DNA from: CAZBDU01 sp964490725
GTDB taxonomy: Bacteria; Spirochaetota; Spirochaetia; SZUA-6; DRHE01
DNA: 17,783 nucleotides
Reading direction: 5' to 3'
NCBI GenBank assembly: GCA_964490725.1
Contig: CAZBDU010000108.1
Location: forward strand, 1-17,783
Part shown: piece after piece, positions 1 through 6,801 of the stretch
Layout of the letters: the number at the start of each line of letters is the position of its first letter
Position numbering within the stretch: position 1 is the stretch's first letter
Made by a program: the position numbers and the translations under genes
Notes under the pieces: generated by a model
Database searches by the model: none
Seen by the model: only the letters and a program-made list of their open reading frames with translations
Told to the model about the DNA's origin: nothing

Positions 1-243
1 GTCCGAAGGGGTCGCGGCGGTGGGGGGCTCGCGGCCGCAGGCTGCCTGTGCCGCGGCTGCGGCCGCCGCCGGTGCCGGGCGGCGCGGGGCGCAGGGGTAT
101 CTTGTGTTTGCTAGGAGAGGCCCGGGAGGATTACCTTATTCATTGCCCGCAGAGGCTCCGATTCGAGCGTGCCCCGCCGAGGGGATGGGGCCGGCCGGCC
201 CTGCCGAAGGGGAGCACGGGCGTTAGGGACACAGGGAGGGGAC
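1..243. other. Leader region upstream of nrdJ, no supported gene
   Basis: This GC-rich stretch holds no reading frame that I can support. The frames open from the left edge translate to Ala/Gly/Arg/Pro-rich low-complexity sequence without a family signature. The only less GC-rich patch is at about 97-145. A weak promoter-like pair, TTGCTA (108-113) and TACCTT (132-137) with an 18-base spacer, could drive nrdJ, but the match is poor. A cobalamin riboswitch might be expected ahead of a B12-dependent enzyme, but I could not recognise its conserved B12 box here. The end of the region (about 232-240) carries the purine-rich ribosome-binding site of nrdJ. Confidence 0.4.
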
Positions 244-3200
244 ATGAAGGTTGCTCGTCGTTTCACACGGGCCGGTAAGAGCCCGTACGAGGGGCTCTCG
301 TTCGAGAGCCGTACCTCCGAGATCAGGAACCCCGACGGAACCGTGATATTCCGGCAGGAAGGGGTGATGGTGCCGTCGGGCTGGTCCCAGATCGCCACCG
401 ACATCCTGGCGCAGAAGTACTTTCGCAAGACCGGCGTTCCCGCCGAGGGCGGGAAGACCGAGGGAGAGCGCGATGCCAGGCAGGTCTTCCACCGCCTTGC
501 CCTGACCTGGATGGACTGGGGCCGGCGCTACGGGTACTTCGACGGGGAGGAGGACGCCCAGGCCTTTTACGACGAGCTGTGCGCCATGCTGGCGCGCCAG
601 ATGGCCGCCCCCAACTCCCCGCAATGGTTCAACACCGGCCTCTACGCCGCCTACGGGATTCGCGGTCCGGCGCAGGGCCACTTCTACGTGGACCCCGAGA
701 GCGGACGGCTGAAGAAGGCCGCCAGCGCCTACGAGCGGCCGCAGCCGCATGCCTGTTTCATCCTGTCCGTCCAGGACGACCTGGTGAACCCGGGCGGGAT
801 CATGGACCTGGTCACCAGCGAAGCGCGGCTGTTCAAGTACGGCTCGGGCACCGGAACGAACTACTCGCGCCTCAGGGCCCGCCAGGAGCCGCTGAGCGGG
901 GGCGGGGTCTCCTCGGGGCTGCTGTCCTTCCTGAAGGTGGGGGACCGCTCGGCTTCGGCGATCAAGAGCGGCGGCACCACGCGCCGGGCCGCGCGGATGG
1001 TGACGTTGGACGCCGACCATCCCGACATCCGCGACTACATCGACTGGAAGGTGGGGGAGGAGCAGAAGGTGGCCTCCATGGTGGTGGGCAGCCGCATCCT
1101 GCGCCGGCACACCCGCTCTCTGGAGGAGGCCGTCACCGGGGGGAGCGCCGGGGAGGAGCCCAAGGAAGGGACCACCTGGGCGGACGGCAACGGCTCTCCC
1201 GGCGGCAACGGCGCACGTGTGGCCGCCGACCGGCTGGACCCCGAGCGCAACACGGCGCTGCGCCAGGCCATCGTGGAGGCACTGCGGGAGGAGATCCCTC
1301 CCGCCTACCTCTACAAGACCCTTCAGCTCCTGGCTCAGGGAGCGCGCGGTCTGGAGGTGCGGGACTACGACGTGGACTGGGACTCGGAGGCCTACTTCAC
1401 GGTGAGCGGACAGTCTTCGAACAACTCGGTGCGCCTCACCTCGGAGTTCATGCGGCTGGTGATCGAGGACGGGGAGTGGACGCTCACCGGGCGGATGGAC
1501 ACCTCCCTGAAGATCAGCCTCCCTGCCCGGGAGCTCTGGGACCGCATCGCCCGGGCTGCCTGGAGCTGCGCCGACCCGGGTGTGCAATTTCACTCCACCA
1601 TCAACGAGTGGCATACCTGTCCGGCGGACGGGGAGATCCGCGCCTCCAACCCCTGCTCCGAATACATGTTCCTGGACGATACGGCCTGCAATCTGGCCTC
1701 TCTCAACCTGATGCGCTTTTACGACGCGGAGTCCGGGGCCTTCCGGGTGGAGGATCTGCTTCACGCCGTGCGGCTGTGGACCATGGTGCTGGAGATCAGC
1801 GTGCTGATGGCGCAGTACCCCACCGCCACGGTCGCCCAGCGCAGCCACGACTACCGGACCCTGGGGCTGGGATACGCCAACCTGGGGTCGCTGCTGATGG
1901 TGATGGGGGTGCCCTACGACAGCGACCGGGGGCGCAGCATCGCCGCCGGGCTCTCGGCCATTCTCACCGGGGAGTGCTACCGCACCTCGGCGGAGATGGC
2001 CGCCCGGCTGGGTCCCTTCCCGCGCTTCCAGGCTAATCGGGAGGAAATGCTGAAGGTCATCCGCAACCACCGCCGGGCGGCCCACGGGGCCGGCCCGGAG
2101 GAGTACGAGGGGCTGTCGGTGCTTCCCGAGCCATGGCGGGCGGAGCTGTGCCCGCCGGAGATCGTGGAGGCCGCCCGGGCGGCCTGGGACGAGGCGCTCA
2201 GGCTGGGGGAGCGCCACGGCTTCCGCAACGCCCAGGCCACCGCCATCGCCCCCACCGGGACGATCGGCCTGGTGATGGACTGCGACACCACCGGCGTGGA
2301 GCCGGATTTCGCCCCGGTGAAGTTCAAGAAGCTGGCCGGGGGAGGCTACTTCAAGATCATCAACGCCTCGATTCCCCCGGCTCTGAGGCGCCTGGGCTAC
2401 CAGGAGGGGCAGATCGAGGAGATCACCGCCTACGCCTGCGGCCGGCGCACCCTGAAGGGCTCCCCGGCGATCGGCTGGGAGGAGCTCCAGGAGAAGGGCT
2501 TGGACCGGGAGGATCTTCGGCGGGTGGAGCAGGCGCTGGGCGACGCCTTCTCCCTCCACGAGGCCTTTGCGCCGGCGGTGCTCTTCCAGGAGACTCTGGA
2601 GAGGCTGGGCATCTCGCCGCAGCAGTCCGGCAGGCCGGATTTCCGCCTCCTGGTGGCCCTGGGCTTCACGAACCAGGAGATCGAGAGCGCCCAGCGCTAT
2701 GCCTGCGGCGCCATGACCCTGGAGGCGGCGCCTCACCTGCAGGCGGAACACTACCCCGTGTTCGACACCGCCAACAGAACCGGAAGCGGCACGCGCTACA
2801 TCCGCTTCCAGGCGCACATCGAGATGATGGCGGCCGTGCAGCCCTTCATCTCGGGGGCGATCTCCAAGACCATCAACATGCCCAGCACCGCCACCATCGA
2901 AGAGGTCAAGGACGCCTACTTCATCTCCTGGAAGAAGATGCTGAAGGCGATCGCACTCTACCGCGACGGCTCCAAGCTGAGCCAGCCGCTTTCCTCCCTG
3001 TCTGCGGAGGGGGACGAGCTGGCGGAGCGGGTGATGCGCCTGAAGCGAGAGGCGGAACGGGAGCCCCGGCGGGGGCCCGCTCCGGCCGCGGCCGCCCGGC
3101 CCGCTCCTTCCGCCCCGGCCGGAGAGCGCGCTCGACAGCGGCGCAGGCTTCCCAGCCGCCGCAGCGGCTATACCCAGAAGGCCAAGATCGGCGGCCACAG

Positions 3201-3723
3201 CCTCTTCCTGCGCACCGGCGAGTACCCGGAGGGCGCCCTGGGGGAGATCTTTCTGGACATGCACCGCGAGGGTGCGGCGTTCCGATCGCTGCTCAACAGC
3301 TTCGCCATCGCCGTCTCCCTGGGCCTTCAGTACGGGGTGCCGCTGGAGGAGTTTGTGGACGCCTTCGTGTTCACCCGTTTCGAACCCAACGGGATCGTCC
3401 AGGGCCACGACAATATCAAGATGACCACCTCGGTGCTGGACTTCATCTTCCGCGACCTGGCCCTCTCCTACCTGAGACGGACCGATCTGGTGCAGGTGAA
3501 GCCGGATGATCTGATCGCCACACAGACGAACGACTACCGGGAGAGCGAAGAGGAGGCGCCGGGCGCAGGCGAGGCGGCGCCGGAGGCGCAGCCGGCAACG
3601 GTGGCGGCCCGCAGCCGCGGCTTCGAGGGGGACCCCTGCGAGGTGTGCGGTCACTTCACCCTGGTGCGCAACGGTACCTGTCTGAAGTGCATGACCTGCG
3701 GCACCACCACGGGCTGCTCCTGA
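244..3723 (+). CDS. nrdJ: Adenosylcobalamin-dependent (class II) ribonucleoside-diphosphate reductase
   Basis: This 1159-residue protein reduces ribonucleotides to deoxyribonucleotides in the cytoplasm, using adenosylcobalamin to make the thiyl radical, so it needs no NrdB subunit or oxygen. The catalytic loop NPCSE lies at 469-473, with Cys471 as the expected radical cysteine. Cys171 (HACFILS) and Cys482 (TACNLASLN) are the expected redox pair. The 11-residue spacing of Cys471/Cys482 matches what I recall of Lactobacillus class II enzyme (408/419). PNSPQWFNTGL and APTGTIG motifs are also present. The C-terminus has a TSCPD-like region (about 980-1075) after an Ala/Pro/Arg linker, then a Cys-rich tail with CEVCG, CLKC and TTGCS that probably shuttles reducing power. 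A Gly/Glu-rich insertion sits at about 295-330. The ATG at 244 follows GGGAGGGG at good spacing; an upstream in-frame ATG at 169 adds unrelated residues. No ATP-cone is obvious at the N-terminus. Confidence 0.96.
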   Translation: MKVARRFTRAGKSPYEGLSFESRTSEIRNPDGTVIFRQEGVMVPSGWSQIATDILAQKYFRKTGVPAEGGKTEGERDARQVFHRLALTWMDWGRRYGYFDGEEDAQAFYDELCAMLARQMAAPNSPQWFNTGLYAAYGIRGPAQGHFYVDPESGRLKKAASAYERPQPHACFILSVQDDLVNPGGIMDLVTSEARLFKYGSGTGTNYSRLRARQEPLSGGGVSSGLLSFLKVGDRSASAIKSGGTTRRAARMVTLDADHPDIRDYIDWKVGEEQKVASMVVGSRILRRHTRSLEEAVTGGSAGEEPKEGTTWADGNGSPGGNGARVAADRLDPERNTALRQAIVEALREEIPPAYLYKTLQLLAQGARGLEVRDYDVDWDSEAYFTVSGQSSNNSVRLTSEFMRLVIEDGEWTLTGRMDTSLKISLPARELWDRIARAAWSCADPGVQFHSTINEWHTCPADGEIRASNPCSEYMFLDDTACNLASLNLMRFYDAESGAFRVEDLLHAVRLWTMVLEISVLMAQYPTATVAQRSHDYRTLGLGYANLGSLLMVMGVPYDSDRGRSIAAGLSAILTGECYRTSAEMAARLGPFPRFQANREEMLKVIRNHRRAAHGAGPEEYEGLSVLPEPWRAELCPPEIVEAARAAWDEALRLGERHGFRNAQATAIAPTGTIGLVMDCDTTGVEPDFAPVKFKKLAGGGYFKIINASIPPALRRLGYQEGQIEEITAYACGRRTLKGSPAIGWEELQEKGLDREDLRRVEQALGDAFSLHEAFAPAVLFQETLERLGISPQQSGRPDFRLLVALGFTNQEIESAQRYACGAMTLEAAPHLQAEHYPVFDTANRTGSGTRYIRFQAHIEMMAAVQPFISGAISKTINMPSTATIEEVKDAYFISWKKMLKAIALYRDGSKLSQPLSSLSAEGDELAERVMRLKREAEREPRRGPAPAAAARPAPSAPAGERARQRRRLPSRRSGYTQKAKIGGHSLFLRTGEYPEGALGEIFLDMHREGAAFRSLLNSFAIAVSLGLQYGVPLEEFVDAFVFTRFEPNGIVQGHDNIKMTTSVLDFIFRDLALSYLRRTDLVQVKPDDLIATQTNDYRESEEEAPGAGEAAPEAQPATVAARSRGFEGDPCEVCGHFTLVRNGTCLKCMTCGTTTGCS

Positions 3724-3817
3724 GAGGACCGTGCCGGCCCGCCTCACGCCGCGCAGGCGGGGCCGCAGGCGGCTCGACCGCGACCGCCTCAGGTCCCGCA
3801 GGCAGGCGCGAGCCCTT

Positions 3818-5008
3818 TCAGGCGCCGAAGACCTCGATGTCCTGCAGCGAATGGAAGGGAGACAGCTCCCGCAGGTGGCTGACGATGGCCGGCATCCGCT
3901 CCAGCACGTAGTCGATCTCTTCCTCGGTGTTGTAGACGCTCAAGGACAGCCGCAGCGATCCGTGGATGCTGGTGAAGGGAACCCCCATGGCGCGCAGCAC
4001 GTGCGAGGGCTGCAGGCTACCGGAGGCGCAGGCGCTGCCCGTTGAGGCGCAGATTCCGTGCTTGTCCAGCGCCAGCAGCAGCGCCTCCCCCTCGATGAAG
4101 TGGATGCCGATGTTGGTGGTGTTGGGAACGCGGTGCTCCGTGTCGCCGTTGACCTCGGTGTGGTCCACGCTCTCCAGGACGCCCCGTTCCAGCCTGTCGC
4201 GCAGCGCCCGGACGCGCCCGGCCTCCTCGGTAAGCCGCTGCCCGGCGAGCTCAGCGGCCTTTCCCATGCCCACGATGGAGGCCACGTTCTCGGTGCCGCC
4301 GCGGCGGCTGCGCTCCTGGTGGCCGCCGATGATGAACGGCCGGATCTTCAGGCCCCGGCGGACGAACAGCCCTCCCACCCCCTTGGGTGCGTGAAACTTG
4401 TGCCCCGAGAAGGACAGCAGGTCCACCGGGAGCTCGGCCAGGTCCACCGGGATCTTGCCCACAGCCTGGACGGCGTCGGTATGGAAGAAGATGCCCCGCT
4501 CCCGGGCCAGCTCGCCGATCTCGCGCACTGGATAGATCACGCCGGTTTCGTTGTTGGCGAAGATGCAGGAGATCATCAGGGTGTCCGGCTCGATGGCCTC
4601 CCGCAGCTCCGCCAGGTCGATGTTGCCCTTGCTGTCCACGCCGATCTCGGTGACCCTCAAGCCCTTCTTGCGCAGGTACGGCACCTGGTTCTTGATGGCG
4701 GGGTGCTCCACCTTCGTGGTGATGATGTGACCGCGCTCGGGGTAGGCGTCCACCAGCCCGCGGATGGCGAAGTTGTCGCTCTCCGAGCCGCAGGAGGTGA
4801 AGACGATCTCGTAGGGCTGGCAGCTCAGCAGCTCCGCCACACGCTCCCGGGCCCTGTCCATGTCCTTCTGCAGCCTGCCGCCGAAGGTGTACATGCTGGA
4901 GGCGTTGCCGTAGCGGTCCTGCAGGAAGGGCAGCATCTCCTCCAGGACCTCCGGAGCCACCCGGGTGGTGGCGTTGTTGTCCAGGTAGACGATCCTACTG
5001 GATGCCAT
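3818..5008 (-). CDS. nifS: Cysteine desulfurase, NifS/IscS class I
   Basis: The 396-residue PLP enzyme takes sulfur from cysteine, leaving alanine, and passes it as a persulfide to the scaffold NifU encoded just upstream. The N-terminal YLDNNATT motif is typical. His102, Asp178 and Gln181 are the expected cofactor contacts, and Lys204 in SGHKFHAPKG is the Schiff-base lysine. Cys327 in the loop STGSACASGS is the expected persulfide cysteine, in the class I (NifS/IscS) arrangement. Length is normal for the family. The start codon overlaps the last 14 bases of nifU, so the two are probably translationally coupled. Pairing with a three-domain NifU favours the name nifS over iscS. No nitrogenase genes are in view, so it probably serves general Fe-S assembly, as in other non-diazotrophs with NifU/NifS. 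Confidence 0.96.
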   Translation of the reverse strand: MASSRIVYLDNNATTRVAPEVLEEMLPFLQDRYGNASSMYTFGGRLQKDMDRARERVAELLSCQPYEIVFTSCGSESDNFAIRGLVDAYPERGHIITTKVEHPAIKNQVPYLRKKGLRVTEIGVDSKGNIDLAELREAIEPDTLMISCIFANNETGVIYPVREIGELARERGIFFHTDAVQAVGKIPVDLAELPVDLLSFSGHKFHAPKGVGGLFVRRGLKIRPFIIGGHQERSRRGGTENVASIVGMGKAAELAGQRLTEEAGRVRALRDRLERGVLESVDHTEVNGDTEHRVPNTTNIGIHFIEGEALLLALDKHGICASTGSACASGSLQPSHVLRAMGVPFTSIHGSLRLSLSVYNTEEEIDYVLERMPAIVSHLRELSPFHSLQDIEVFGA

Positions 5009-5837
5009 CTTCCACCGCCTCCAGGGTGGGATCCACCAGCTCCTTGAGCTTCTCGTCCACCAGCCCCCGGATGGTCAGGTCCGAGGCGTGGCAGCCCTGG
5101 CACATCCCCATCAGACGCACCACGACCCGGTTGTCCACCAGGTCCACCAGCTCGATGTCCCCGCCGTCGCGTTTGAGGATGGGCCGGATCTCCTCCTCGA
5201 AGACCGCCTCGATCTTCTTGATCTTCTGCACCGTGGTCATCCTGCCGCCCAGGGAGCGCCTCTCCCCCTCCTCGCGCCACAGCTCGTCCAGAATCTCCTC
5301 CACGCGGTAGATGCACCCTCCGCAGCCGCCGCCGGCCTTGGTGTAGTTGGTGACCTCCTCGGTGGTGTGGAGGTTGTTGGCCAGGGCCACGCGCCTGATC
5401 TTGGCGTCGGTGACCCCGAAGCACTTGCAAATGATCTCGCCTTCGTCCTCCTCCTGCTGGTGAGCCCTTTTCAAACCCTTGTAGTCGGCGATGGCCGCCT
5501 CCAGCGCCTCCTGGCCCATCACCGAGCAGTGCATCTTCTCCTTGGGCAGCCCGCCGAGAAACTGCGCGATATCGCGGTTGGTGATCCTGGCCGCCTCCTC
5601 CAGACTCTTGCCAATGATCATGTCCGTGAGAGCCGAGGCCGAAGCGATGGCGCTCCCGCAGCCGAAGGTCTTGAACTTGGCGTCGGCGATCCTGCCGTCC
5701 TCGATCTTCAGGCTCAGCTTCAGCGCATCGCCGCAGACGATGGAGCCTACCTCTCCCACCGCATCGGCGCCTTCGATCTCTCCGACGTTGTGCGGATTCT
5801 CGTAGTGCTCCATCACCTTCTTGCTGTATTCCCACAT
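4995..5837 (-). CDS. nifU: Three-domain NifU iron-sulfur cluster scaffold
   Basis: This 280-residue scaffold builds Fe-S clusters from sulfur delivered by the adjacent desulfurase. The N-terminal IscU-like domain has Cys35, Cys60 and Cys104 (VCGD, FGCGSA, MHCSVMG). The middle Bfd-like domain has Cys137, Cys139, Cys172 and Cys175 (CKC and CGGC), which should hold a permanent [2Fe-2S] cluster. The C-terminal Nfu domain has Cys246-x-x-Cys249 (MCQGC). The central numbering is the same as I recall for Azotobacter NifU, so the architecture appears complete. The ATG at 5837 is chosen because MWEYSKKVMEHYENP is the usual NifU start and GAGG lies 6 bases before it; a TTG at 5855 would add six residues without family support. 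It is the first gene of the nifU-nifS pair. Confidence 0.96.
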   Translation of the reverse strand: MWEYSKKVMEHYENPHNVGEIEGADAVGEVGSIVCGDALKLSLKIEDGRIADAKFKTFGCGSAIASASALTDMIIGKSLEEAARITNRDIAQFLGGLPKEKMHCSVMGQEALEAAIADYKGLKRAHQQEEDEGEIICKCFGVTDAKIRRVALANNLHTTEEVTNYTKAGGGCGGCIYRVEEILDELWREEGERRSLGGRMTTVQKIKKIEAVFEEEIRPILKRDGGDIELVDLVDNRVVVRLMGMCQGCHASDLTIRGLVDEKLKELVDPTLEAVEDGIQ

Positions 5838-5865
5838 GACCGACCTCGAGGCCAAAGATTTGTGC

Positions 5866-5911
5866 TACTATGTGTCATTGATAGAGTACTACGCGCTCAG
5901 CGCTTGGTAAA
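5866..5911 (-). promoter_or_regulatory. Candidate nifU promoter with overlapping imperfect inverted repeat
   Basis: The gap between nifU and the next gene is clearly AT-richer than its surroundings. Read on the minus strand, TTTACC (5911-5906) and TACTCT (5888-5883) are separated by 17 bases, a weak sigma-70 match. The TACTCT box begins an imperfect inverted repeat spanning 5888-5866, with TACTcTAT on one side and ATAGTA on the other around a nine-base centre. A repressor site covering the -10 box and start point would suit an Rrf2/IscR-type iron-sulfur sensor, but the sequence is not a clear match to the IscR consensus and no regulator gene is in the window. Confidence 0.3.
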
Positions 5912-5938
5912 GATGGAGCCGAGTCCTTTGCCGGCACT

Positions 5939-6685
5939 CTAGGGGCGGGCGGTGATGCCTGCCTCCGGCCTGAGCCGCGCCCGGCCGAGCATGAACGTGG
6001 AGACCAGCATGTCGTTGGGATCGTAGGCGGTCTCGGTGTTGAAGGGATCCACCACGCGCCTGCCGTCCACGATGAACACGTAGTAGTGCCTGCCCGGTGG
6101 CAGGCGCAGCGTGATCGCGAACAGCCCCGGGGAGCTCTCCTGGAGCGGGTCCCAGTAGGGGTCCCAGTGGTTGAAGTCCCCCGCCAGGCTCACCGCGCTT
6201 CCCGGCACGGTGCGCAGACGGAGGGTGACCGCGCCGTCGGGCTCCAGGCGCGGGTTCTTGATGGGCGGCGCCGGCAGCGAATCGATTCGCACCACCGAGA
6301 AGACCGTCCCGGTGCGGTCGGTGCGGCTTTCCGGGTTGTAGGGATCGGGCATCCACAGCCCGTCCACGGCGATCCGGTACTGGAGCTCGGCGTACCCCTG
6401 AGGCGCGTCGAGAAGCAGCACGAACACCCCGTTCTGGTTGCGCAGGTAGGGGTGGAACACCCGGTAGTCCTCGTGGGAGAAGCGGGCCCCCACCAGCCGC
6501 ACCGGCTCCCCCCCCTGAGGAGAGTAGGAGAACAGGATGGTCCTGCCCAGGAACTGCGGCGCGGCGCCCTCCCGCAGGCCGGTGACCCGGATATCCGTGA
6601 GCAGCGAGTTCAGCGCATGAGCCGGACTGAGGGCCAGCACCGAGAGGCAAACGGCGGCGGCGATCCGGCGTTTAAGCTCCTGCAT
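5939..6685 (-). CDS. Secreted protein with two CBM48/AMPK-type glycogen-binding-like modules
   Basis: The 248-residue protein starts with a classical signal peptide: basic MQELKRR, a hydrophobic stretch, and AHA at 22-24 as the likely cleavage site, so it should be periplasmic or exported. Two beta-sandwich modules of the glycogen-binding E-set/CBM48 kind follow, at about 50-134 (with DGLWMPDP at 108-115) and 152-234 (LAGDFNHWDP at 167-176, FIVDGRRVVDP at 204-214). The second is the better match. No catalytic domain is attached, and a lone tandem CBM48 protein in the periplasm is unusual because these modules normally sit on cytoplasmic glycogen enzymes. It may bind protein or envelope glycan rather than glycogen. 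It is transcribed away from the FlcA-like gene. No Shine-Dalgarno sequence precedes the ATG, which may be leaderless. The ligand is unknown. Confidence 0.85.
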   Translation of the reverse strand: MQELKRRIAAAVCLSVLALSPAHALNSLLTDIRVTGLREGAAPQFLGRTILFSYSPQGGEPVRLVGARFSHEDYRVFHPYLRNQNGVFVLLLDAPQGYAELQYRIAVDGLWMPDPYNPESRTDRTGTVFSVVRIDSLPAPPIKNPRLEPDGAVTLRLRTVPGSAVSLAGDFNHWDPYWDPLQESSPGLFAITLRLPPGRHYYVFIVDGRRVVDPFNTETAYDPNDMLVSTFMLGRARLRPEAGITARP

Positions 6686-6699
6686 AGTTCTGCTATACT
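6671..6699 (+). promoter_or_regulatory. Promoter of the FlcA-like gene, extended -10
   Basis: TTTAAG (6671-6676) and TATACT (6694-6699) are 17 bases apart. The -10 box is preceded by TGC, giving the extended -10 form TGnTATACT, which can compensate for the weak -35. Transcription would start near 6706 and leave a leader of roughly 95 bases before the ATG at 6802. The box lies just upstream of the start codon of the divergent secreted-protein gene, so the two promoters are back to back. Confidence 0.55.
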
Positions 6700-6735
6700 T
6701 GTGACACTAGTCTATGATTCGACACAAGGAGTCAA
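6692..6735 (-). promoter_or_regulatory. Candidate promoter of the CBM48-like gene
   Basis: On the minus strand a TATAGC box (6697-6692) ends six bases before the ATG, which would place transcription start exactly on the start codon. No good -35 sits 17 bases upstream of it. A better -35, TTGACT (6735-6730), is followed 15 bases later by TAGACT, which would instead give a short leader. The TATA core is shared with the opposite-strand promoter of the FlcA-like gene, so RNA polymerase binding in the two directions may compete. Confidence 0.35.
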
Positions 6736-6801
6736 GGTCTTGAGGGGCCATCTCAACCTGCACGGCGCCCGGACCGACATTGTGTGTAGATAGAAGAAGC
6801 C

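Noticed and set aside
169..243. Longer N-terminus of nrdJ from the ATG at 169
   Set aside because: The extra 25 residues are Arg/Gly-rich with no family match, and GGGAGGGG sits correctly before the ATG at 244.
223..3747. Very long open frame opposite nrdJ
   Set aside because: Composition is His/Gly/Leu/Arg-rich as expected of an antisense shadow in GC-rich DNA, with no family motif; nrdJ motifs are unambiguous.
3741..3790. Possible terminator between nrdJ and nifS (AGGCGG/CCGCCT at 3767-3789 and GCCT/AGGC nearby)
   Set aside because: Stems are only four to six pairs with long loops and no T-run; common by chance at this GC content.
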